Source: Tetraselmis striata (taxonomy: Eukaryota > Chlorophyta > Chlorodendrophyceae > Chlorodendrales > Chlorodendraceae). Taken from it: a stretch of 64,000 bases of DNA. Shown piece by piece: positions 56,028 to 64,000 of this stretch (position 1 is its first letter; each line of letters opens with the position of its first letter). The notes under the pieces are model-generated. The model saw only the letters and a program-made list of their open reading frames with translations. It did not search any database and was not told the DNA's origin. The stretch lies in contig VCJN01003151.1 of assembly GCA_006384855.1 (NCBI GenBank), positions 310,001 through 374,000 on the forward strand. The letters are read 5' to 3'. The translations under genes and the position numbers were made by a program.

Positions 56028-56318
56028 AATGAATTTTCAGACTTACAACAGGTGTGATTGCACAATGACAGTAGAGACTGCAAGATTTGGTGGGAAACAA
56101 ACTAGTGATTACAGTGTTAGCGATTTTAGAAATATTTAGTTGCTGGCTATTGCTGCATCTCACGCTCTCAGCACTCCAATGGCTGGAGGGTTGTAGATTC
56201 TAAGGCTGTATCACAGCACATGCAAGCTCATGAGAATTTGCTGCAACAAGCAAGGCTGTATCATTCTCTGCTTGTGCCTTTGTTGAACAACTGTCATTAG
56301 TTTCCTGCTTGACTGTAT
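56028..56318 (-). repeat. LTR-like terminal repeat, higher-coordinate copy
   Basis: Matches 39,867-40,156 in the same orientation at about 90 % by eye and lies upstream of the Gag region for a minus-strand element, as a 5' LTR should. Confidence 0.75.
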
Positions 56319-58000
56319 CGTACATGTGTTATATTTAATACTGCGTTCTATATTTACTAAGCGGCGCTTCGCGCCGGGGATTTGTGGAGGTGCCCCTACC
56401 TCTTGGGTTGAGCCTGGTGCGGGCTGCGGGCCGCTTTTAGCCGGCTTGTAGTGTTGATCTTGTAATACTGTTGTTTCCTGGTAATACTCCTTTTAGCGTT
56501 AGATTTGTCAGTAATTTATTTTTAAGAGAAGTCTTAATTTGTAAAACATATTAAATCTGCAAGTGTCACAACGTACAACGTTTCAGCGTACGCATGCGCG
56601 CGTACAGGGACTTGCTTACTTGGCATACCGGCGAATACTCGTCGCCTGTCATACGGGTATCAATTTTAGTACTTGCAGTACTGCGTTGTATGTGTATGCC
56701 TGATGTCCAAGCGAGCAGTCACCCATGGCGCAACGACCAACTGTCTGTCGCTCAGCTCTCACCTAGAACCACCGACAGACCTAGGGCCCGTACCAACGGC
56801 TAACTTCCGCCAACCACGGCGCCCGTGCAGACCAATAGCGCGTGGGAAGGCCTAGGGGCTTAGTCGGCTCGCGCGCCCGCGGAATGCTTTAGCATCCTGT
56901 CGGCGCGCTGCCCGACCACTCTTTGGCTTTCCAAACGTCTCATCCCACCCATCTTGTAACCACGCTACTACACCACAAACACCTCGACTCTGTGCACATC
57001 ACACATGCACGTGCCTCGTCTATTGCTGTCCATCAAGGGCAGTACAACCTGCTGTCGAGCTGCGAGTGATATCGCGCAGCAAGCAACGGTGGTGAGTCGC
57101 GGTTACACCTGTGTTTGCGTCGTGACGCCCGTCTTGCTTTTACCTCCTGTGAACCCGTCGCACCGACTGCCTGGACTTGTCGACCGACCGACCGACCAAT
57201 TAGCGTACCGAACGTGCATGATCAGCACTGGCTTGCTTGTTGCCATATGCGAGCAGTCGGTACTGCGCGTCGTCGTCGTCGAGTCGTGTCGTGATACCGT
57301 ACGCGTACGCATATGCGCGCGTGCGGGCACTCGTAGTCCATTCGCGAGAGGCATGTCGTGCGGCACAGGGTGAGGAGTGCTTGACGTATTTCGCGTCGAT
57401 CGACCACACACACACACACACCTCTGTCACGCCGAGTAACCAAGCAACTCGCACGCGTGTGTAGTGCCGGCCAATAGGGCCGATGACACTGTGAGACGTA
57501 CTTCTACTGGAGTCATAGGAACCGAGGCCAAGAGTCAGCAAGTCTTAGACAGAGACTTAGAGGCCAGGACACGTACATAAGACCACATGCCTAAGAGTCT
57601 GTTAGGCGATCGTTTGGAAAGCCAAAGAGTGGCTGTTCCTAAGTGGTCTTAGTCCTGAACGCCCACACCCCAATACCCCCACTTAGACGCTGACCTCGAG
57701 GTTGTTCAGGGGACGCCCTCACCTCCTGCAGTCAGCCACGTCTTCACAACTGGAGGGAGCAAGTCATCACAGTGCAACGTTCATCGGCGCCGATCTTCTG
57801 CGCTATTGTTGGCAAGGCACTGTGCAAGGCGCGCGTAGGAGGCATCGCCTACACCTACAACGCGTGCAACGAGCTGAGAGGAGCCGCGTGTGGTGGTTAC
57901 CTCAGCCTGGAGCGCGTTCGTCGGCAACCGCTTCATCAACCTGTTCAGTCCAGACTTCCGCGCGCCAATTGGGGGGGGGGGCGGTCACTGAGCAAGGCGC
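56319..58000. other. Spacer / possible leader of the next LTR element
   Basis: No supported gene. Contains a perfect 22-bp inverted repeat (56,916-56,937 and 57,611-57,632, beginning CCACTCTTTGGC), a (CA)n tract near 57,407-57,421, and open low-complexity frames on both strands. Confidence 0.4.
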
Positions 58001-60886
58001 ATGTCAGAGGGAGAGAGCCCGCGCCAACTCAGACGACGCTTCACGAGGAGTACCGGAGCACCTGTGGCAGCACCCTTATTGGAGCCGGAGCGCGTCTTGC
58101 GTCAAGCGCTCCGTGACGCCATGGCGCAGCGCGGTGGAGACCCCAGCGCCGTAGGATCTCGAACACCATCAAGACGACGACCACCTGGAAGTCAGCACTA
58201 CACGCCCAATCAGATCATGGGTGACCTGAGTGCAGCGGAGGAGCGTATCTACGAGGAGCGAGAAGACGCGCGGACAATCGCCGGTGGTCTACGCAAGGAG
58301 ACAACACCACGCCATGAGCGCTTCGACGGCGCTACCTCAATATGGACGGAGTGGTTCAGTTCATTCAACGCCAACGTCTTGGTGCCATACGCGCTTACCA
58401 AGGCGCCACCAACATCAGCCCCGAGGGCTGACGGAGCTGGTTCATCGGCGGGCGAGAGCACCGGACCGGAGTGGGTGTTCAGCCCAGCACACTCCCTTCA
58501 GCTTCTTCAAGAGTATGTCGAGATCAACGCCGTCACCAGGCCCATCATCGATCAATGGCAGAAGGACACTCTACGCTATCAACAACGAACTCTCCGCTTC
58601 GACCCTGCATCCGGACGCATTAGATTGCCATCGCGCGAGGATGCGGACGCCTTTCACGAGTTCCGCTATCGACGCTACGTGGAGCTCTTTGAGACCAAGT
58701 TCAATGAGGCGCCGAAGATGCGCACTAGGTACGACGCCTACACCCGTGAGGGCTTCCGCGAGACCCCTGCCAGCTTGGCGATGACTCTTCGCGAGCTCAA
58801 GGCGCATCTACCAGACCTCACGTGGGACAAGGTCAACCAGAAAGCGTTCGACGTCATGACCTCTGTGTGGCGCTCTATTCCGGCGCTCAAGCAGTCCCTC
58901 GACGCTGGCTTCCACCAGCTCAAGGACATCGCTGTTCTACGTCAGTCTCATGAGGACCGCTTGGACGAGCTAGCTGCGGAGGTGGAGCGCTATGAGGACA
59001 TCGTGAGGCAGGATGAGATTCGAATGGCGGAGGCCTTGACGGCTGCCCAACACTTCGCAGAACTGACTGGAGCATCGGCGCCGGCAGCTGGTGGAGGACG
59101 GCAGCACGGCACCAGCACTCAAGAACCGGTCATCACATGGACCATGGTCAACGGACGTCGTGTGCGAGCGCAGCTTGTCGTCGTGAAGGACACCCACCAG
59201 ATCCGCCCGTTGTGCGAGGCATGCACAAAGGCGCGTGGACGTGACATCTTTCACGGAGCCAACTACCGAGAGTGTGCCAACAAGTTCGGCTCAACCATGT
59301 ATGTCAACGACGCCGCTGGTGGCCGTGGCGGCCGTGGAGGCGGCCGAGGCGCAGGCCAAGGCGGCCGTGGTGGTCATGGCGGTGGACGCGGCGATGGAGG
59401 CGCACCCGGAGGCGGACGAGGACCGTGCTGGAACGCTGGGTGCGACGGCGCTCACAACTTTATTGAGTGCGACAAGCCAATCACTGACCCTACGCTCATC
59501 GCACGACTGAAGCGCAACAAGCGGGAGCGAGAGCGCCGCCTTGCCTATGCACAGCAACGCGGATGGGCTATGGACGTGGAGACCGGACTGTCCAAGCTCG
59601 AGATGGACTTGGCGAGGAAAGCCGGACACATGCTCACTGGGCGACACGACGCCCATGTTGACGGAGCGGCGACATCATCAACAATGGCAGACCTGGAGGC
59701 CATGTTCTCTCGCATCCTCGAGAAGTCTCAAGCTGCCCATGGTGCTACGGGTGCCATGCGCTTGGCCGTGGAGGTGCCATACCCCTTTCTGGATTGCGTT
59801 GACACCGACGATCACGGCACTTTGCTACATGGAGCGTCGTGTGTGGAGCTGCCCGTGCGTGAGCTGCGTGAAGTCTTCTTTGGAGCTCCAGGTCGTGCGA
59901 AACCTGTGGGGGCTGACTGGACGCCGGAGTCGACTGTGCCAAGACCGCGTGGACGCCCGGCAGTGCTACCTCCAGGATCGGCGCGGAACCCTGAACTTCG
60001 CATGCGCCAACCCGGATGGGACGCCCAACGCGAGCAACTCTCCAAGCAGCGGCCCCAAGGTTTTGAGCCGGCAGTCGAGCAGGAGGCTCTTGCGTCCTAC
60101 GAAGGCCGCCGTGGAGGAGGAGCGATCAACTCGGACATGTTGGACATCCGCAATCAGCAGCTCCTGCAGCACCTGCGCACAGCGCTACAGCACGCCAAGT
60201 TCCCTGGTCTACCCGTTGCTGTGGTATCGGACATGACACCCGAGCATGCTGCAAGGTGGTTGGAGGCACGCAACACTGCACTGCGTGGAGGACTTGAAAC
60301 TCGTGACCACATGGCCGTAGCATGGGAGACGGTGCTTCAGCAAGCCGTCCGACGCTTCGAGGCGACAGCGCGGCTCACCTGGGTTGACTACACGCACCTC
60401 GACTTGACGCGCGTCTTTGCCGCAGCCGTGCAGAGCGTCTATGGTCTGTCTCTCCCACGCGTCAGTGTCCCGCCACTGTCCTCGCCATCAGCGGAGCCCC
60501 AAGCCAACATTCATCCAGTGGACGTGGTGCAACATGGCGTCAAGCCTCTGGAGTCTCGGCGCCCGCTGTCAGCGACATCTTCGGAACTTCAGCAACTGCG
60601 AGAGGTGCAGCGCAGCGCATACCCTGACTACCCGGAGTATGACCGCCACATTGCTTTCTACGTGGACTGCAAGTTGACAGTCATCGTCATCGGCGGCGTG
60701 CGCATCCGGATGGCCTTGTTAGACACCGGCTGCGACTACAGCGGTGTGCACCGGCGCGTGGTGGATTGCATGAAGCCGGGCGAGGCGGACGCCAACAGTA
60801 ATTTAACCTATTTTGCGCCGTGGAATTCATTTTGCACCGTAGGGTTTGTTTATACCCTAGTTCCAGGGTTTACTATCAGTACTTAA
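58001..60886 (+). mobile_element. LTR retrotransposon fragment: Gag-protease ORF (961 codons)
   Basis: A long open frame encodes a helical Gag-like N-terminal two-thirds, a Gly/Arg-rich stretch (~residues 430-475), a zinc-knuckle-like CWNAGCDGAHNFIEC (~477-491) and, near the end, a retroviral-type aspartic protease motif (MALLDTGCDYSGVH, ~residue 905). No RT, RNase H or integrase follows; sequence after ~60,800 is unrelated. This is therefore the 5' part of an element whose remainder is absent or beyond an insertion. A Ty3/gypsy-type assignment is possible but not proven. The coding part in view looks whole. Confidence 0.65.
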
Positions 60887-61082
60887 GACTCACTGGTGAT
60901 GTAGCTTGGGTTTGTAGACCTTGGGTGCAGTGCAGCATTCAACAGCATGAAGGCCAGCCGCGACGCATATCCAATGTTGGTTTTGGAGCATTTTGTCCAA
61001 AATGGGACAAGATGAGGCAATGAAATCAATATTTATTATGATTATTACATCCACCGGCTAGCCACAAGACGTTGCTAATAGT

Positions 61083-63403
61083 TTATTCGTTGAGCATCCC
61101 CAACTCAAGCAAGTCCTTCTTCGTGGCTGCGTTAAACTTGACGACTCCGCCGGGTTTGCGTTGCGCTGGGGTGGTTGACATGACGTGGACGCGGTTGTTT
61201 CGTGGCTGGCTGATTTGCCACCCAGTTTGCGCATATGTCTTCACGACTTGGACGCTTTTACCGTACCACTTCTTTTTGACCATGGTGCCGTCCTCGTTGA
61301 ACACCTCTCGACTTCCCGACGCGTCGTGGATGGCCTTCGCGTACGATAGGGGGACGGCTTCAACAAGCTTCCAAGGAAGCGTCAGGCACTTCTCCCAGCT
61401 TGTGTCAACTGGCTTCTTCCCTCCTTTTGTCTGCGCGTACAACCATAGGGGCATGAGGGGTTTGCCCTTTGCATCGGCATGGAAGGGCTCGTATACGGCC
61501 ACGGTCGACGTGTCTTCGGTAGTCTCGCGCGACTTCACAAGCCCGATGACGAATCTCGACTCCCAATCACCAAGAGTTTCAGGACACTTGTCTTCCTCAT
61601 GCACCTAACGATGACCCAGACCGCGAGCTATGTTAGTCCCGAGCGAGACGCCACGCCATTTTTGTCCCAGTTGGGACAAAATAACAAGCAAGGTAGAAGA
61701 ACCAAATCGTTTTGTCCCGTAAAGGACAAAAATGACAAACAATGGGACTCACATCGGAGACGTCGATGACGACGAGGTTCGAGCCCTTTGCATCGCTGGG
61801 CGATGTATTGGCATGAAGCCTCTCCTTGGCGCCGGCGTGAACTCCCCGGAAGGCGCTGTCATCTTGAAGCACTTGAGCACGAACCTCGGCTTCAACGCGA
61901 GCGGCTTAGGCATTGTTGAGGTCTGCGTTGGTAGCCATCGTGTGACGTGCCTCAGCAGGCGCGGTCTGCCCGTGCTCGCGCAAGAAGTCGTCAACTTCCT
62001 CTTTCCGTTGCGGCCAGAACCCGGAGAAAGCTGCCGAAGGAGCAGTTTGCATCTCATCCAAGTCGTCGAGCAGATTCTTCCAGCTCTCGCGCTCGACTGG
62101 GGAGAAGTGCCACTGGACCGCCAACTCCGTGATGTACGACCTGACCTTCTTGAAATCATCCAAGTACCTCTGGACCTTCACCGCGTCGGGCTTCTTTTTG
62201 TCGCAGAGAGCGTACAAAAGGGGCCGGCCCGCACGAATCTCGGGCGTCCCAGTTGGCGCGCTCTTCAAGATCTGCACGGGCTCAGAAAGCGGTGTGTTGG
62301 ACCACAAGGCGGTGCGCAACGAGCCGCCAGACGCGGCGGCGTCGTCACGGGTGAACTCGAATTTGTGCGGCTTACTGATGTCCTGAATGTGGTCTTGGAA
62401 ATGGGGCCTTAACCACTCAGAGAAGTCGAGGGAGAATGAGAGCTCAGCAATCTCCGGAGTGGGCGAGAATGCCTTCGCCACCAAGTCAAGAAAGGGCTCG
62501 ATTGTGTAGGCGGAGCTGCGAGATAGCGCAAGACTAATTCGGCTGAAGATCTGGTCAACCCGTTCGTGAGTGTGCCCGACAGGCAAGAAGACCAAATGAA
62601 TGACGTCGCAGATGCCGATAGACACAAGCCAATTGCAGAGGGCCGCCACGTTCCTATTCTTGTTCTCCTTGACGGTGTTGTCCATCTGGATTCTGATGTA
62701 CGGAATCTTTCTACCACGGTGTTGAATTTCCTGCATCGCAGACAAGATTTCATCAGTCCATGGCTACCGGACAACCACGGCGAACCTATCGGGAGGCTAA
62801 CGAGCTCACCTTCATGATCGTGATCCATATCAGAGTGCACGTCGTGGACGAATCGTGGGGGATGGTGTTGGTGTAGTAGTAGATGCCGTCCGGGCGGTAT
62901 CCGTCGTACTTCACACAGGTGAGGTGGTACTTGAGGAGCATGTCGGGCTTCACAGTCTTGGGGATGCGAACCCAGTGAGGCAGCAAGGTCTTCGCGGAGT
63001 CCATGCTATCAATTTCGAAGAAGAAGAAGTTTCCATGGCCAAGGCGCGACTGGAAGACGGCGTTGTTCAGATCCCTTCGTTCCTGGCGCACTCTCTCGAG
63101 GTGTACCTTCTGCTCAGCTCTGACCTGACGCCTCACCAGCTGCTGATGTTGACGGTGCACTTGACGTTCCTCTGGCGTCATGTCCTTTGTGCAAATCTCG
63201 CGAGCTTGGTCTCTGAGTGCTTTGCCCGCCGCGCATATGGGACAGTGGCTGAATCGCTTCACCTTCGGCGTGGTGACATCCGGGAAGTCTTCCTTCCAAG
63301 TCCGGCGGAAAGTGTCGAACGATGCGAGCTTCACTTCGCTCTCGGTAGCCAAATCTACAAAGGGGCAGGGGCATGATAGGTCGGTATACAAATAAGGTCT
63401 CAT
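61083..63403 (-). CDS. DUF7869-type transposon protein, spliced, one in-frame TAA
   Basis: Minus strand: exon ~63,403-62,810 (FSHCPICAAGKALRDQ, FFFFEIDSMDSAKTLLPHW, KYHLTCVKYDGY), then a 79-bp GT-AG intron (62,809-62,731). The next exon runs from 62,730 with IPYIRIQMDNTVKENKNRNV and FLPVGHTHERVDQIFSRIS, the signature of the DUF7869 family. TAA at 61,906-61,908 is followed in the same frame by AARVEAEVRAQVLQDD to a GTGAGT donor near 61,750. That joins in phase to the last exon (~61,607-61,083, LGDWESRFVIGLVKSRETT), ending in TAA. DUF7869 proteins are multi-copy in algae, oomycetes and animals and behave like transposon genes; the reaction is unproven. The inner TAA fits a Gln position (NNA-Q-AARVE). 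Repeats with GGGACAAAA lie on both sides. Confidence 0.7.
61655..61735. repeat. Palindromic TTTTGTCC / GGACAAAA motifs in an intron
   Basis: TTTTGTCCCAGTTGGGACAA is a near-perfect palindrome at 61,660-61,681, followed by TTTTGTCCCGTAAAGGACAA at 61,710-61,729. The same motif occurs near 60,990 (TTTTGTCCAAAATGGGACAA). They match the core of the 63.47-64.0 kb array. Confidence 0.7.
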
Positions 63404-63469
63404 ACTGCGAGGCAGAAAAGTTCGGTCTAAAGTGGTCGAAATAATTATATCGGTAGTGGGTGAATAATT

Positions 63470-64000
63470 CTGTAATCAGCATGGCGAAACAATCTGTCAT
63501 CAGTGTGACGAAACGGTATGTCAGTAGTGGGACAAAACCGTCTCTCAGCAGTGGGACAAGACGTTCTCTCAGCAGTGGGACGATATCGGCTAATTATGTG
63601 GGACAAATACTTTTGTGGTCGGTGGGACGAAACGGTATGCCATGAGCGGTGCGAAACGTTCTGTCATCAGTGGGACGAAATCGGTCCGGCGTCGGTGGGA
63701 CTAAACGTTCTGGCGATAGCGGGACGAAACGGTTTGTCATCAGTGGGACAAAACGGTTTTCTCATCAGTGGGACAAAACGGCATGTCATCAGTGGGACAA
63801 AACGATTTGTCATCAGCGGAACGAAACGGTTTGTCATCAGTGGGACGAAACGGTTTGTCATCAGTGGGACGAAACGGTTTGTCATCAGTGGGACGAAACG
63901 GCTTGTCATCAGTGGGACGAAACGGTTTGTCATCAGCGGGACGAAACGGTCTGTCATCAGTGGGACGAAACGGTTTGTCATCAGCGGGACAAAACGGTAT
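63470..64000. repeat. 24-bp tandem array (GGGACGAAACGGTTTGTCAT), runs off the window
   Basis: About 22 units of 24 bp, degenerate at the left (63,470-63,700) and nearly uniform from 63,720 to the end of the window. Both strands stay open and give 8-residue repeats, which are not real proteins. Array position and the GGGACAAAA core link it to the DUF7869 element as a probable subterminal repeat. Confidence 0.85.

Larger units (their letters stand above)
39867..56318 (-). mobile_element. Ty1/copia-type LTR retrotransposon with a DNA methyltransferase region, interrupted by a CACTA-like insertion
   Basis: Minus-strand order: LTR-like repeat (56,318-56,028), Gag, a region of unknown function, a C5 DNA methyltransferase region, aspartic protease, pre-integrase/integrase, reverse transcriptase, RNase H and LTR-like repeat (40,156-39,867). 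Integrase before RT marks the copia order. A 7.4-kb CACTA-like transposon occupies 43,578-50,971, and a ~0.75-kb protease/pre-integrase segment is present twice. Without the insertion the element is about 9 kb. The copy is broken, with roughly ten or more interruptions by eye. The LTRs agree at about 90 %, so it is not recent. Two nested or recombined copies of one family would also fit. Confidence 0.75.

Noticed and set aside
377-61908. Firm call of a UAG/UAA = Gln genetic code
   Set aside because: Three apparently intact host genes (about 1,500 codons) contain no internal TAG or TAA, which would be surprising under such a code.
63667-64000. Met/Pro/Phe 8-residue repeat protein on the minus strand
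   Set aside because: It is the 24-bp satellite read in frame; the opposite strand is equally open.

Overview
This window looks like nuclear DNA from a green-lineage (Viridiplantae) alga. The reasons are spliced genes with GT-AG introns, interstitial plant-type telomere motifs (CCCTAAA/TTTAGGG), a plastid ClpF-like protein with a UVR-YccV architecture, and a full zf-XS / XS / coiled-coil / XH protein of the SGS3/IDN2 (RNA-directed DNA methylation) type. The sequence is mostly GC-rich, with very long poly-G/poly-C runs and many tandem repeats, but 27-31 kb is AT-rich. The species cannot be named from the sequence. No rRNA, tRNA or CRISPR array was recognised.

Layout. 0-1 kb: a small terminal-inverted-repeat element. 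1.3-2.7 kb: the 3' end of a LINE-like element. 2.8-8.2 kb: repeat-rich DNA with a 0.6-kb tandem duplication, a 30-bp minisatellite, a 188-bp satellite, a coding-like 250-bp triplication and two related hairpins. 9.0-10.8 kb: a spliced alpha/beta hydrolase gene. 12.2-13.8 kb: a decayed hAT transposase. 14.9-16.4 kb: a two-exon ClpF-like gene. 18.2-24 kb: two decayed loci of an ankyrin/RING family, with a third relative at 38.9-39.7 kb. 24-31 kb: mostly gene-poor DNA. 31.4-38.1 kb: a 16-exon XS-XH gene, modelled with every splice phase in register (771 residues).

39.9-56.3 kb is a nest of elements on the minus strand. A broken Ty1/copia-type LTR retrotransposon carries a DRM/DNMT3-like cytosine-5 DNA methyltransferase between Gag and protease. 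Into it a 7.4-kb CACTA-like DNA transposon (43,578-50,971) has inserted, with perfect 22-bp terminal inverted repeats and a 3-bp target duplication. The uninterrupted target sequence survives in a duplicated copy nearby. The CACTA-like element holds its own zinc-finger/transposase-like exons and several satellites.

58.0-60.9 kb carries the Gag-protease part of a second LTR element. 61.1-63.4 kb is a spliced DUF7869-type transposon gene bordered by a 24-bp GGGACAAAA-containing array that runs off the window.

The window therefore holds a host-type factor of the RNA-directed DNA methylation kind and a retrotransposon carrying its own DNA methyltransferase. It also has a recurring pattern of CAG/CAA-to-TAG/TAA changes in decayed non-LTR genes. 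Methylation-linked deamination would explain that pattern better than a changed genetic code. This link is inference.
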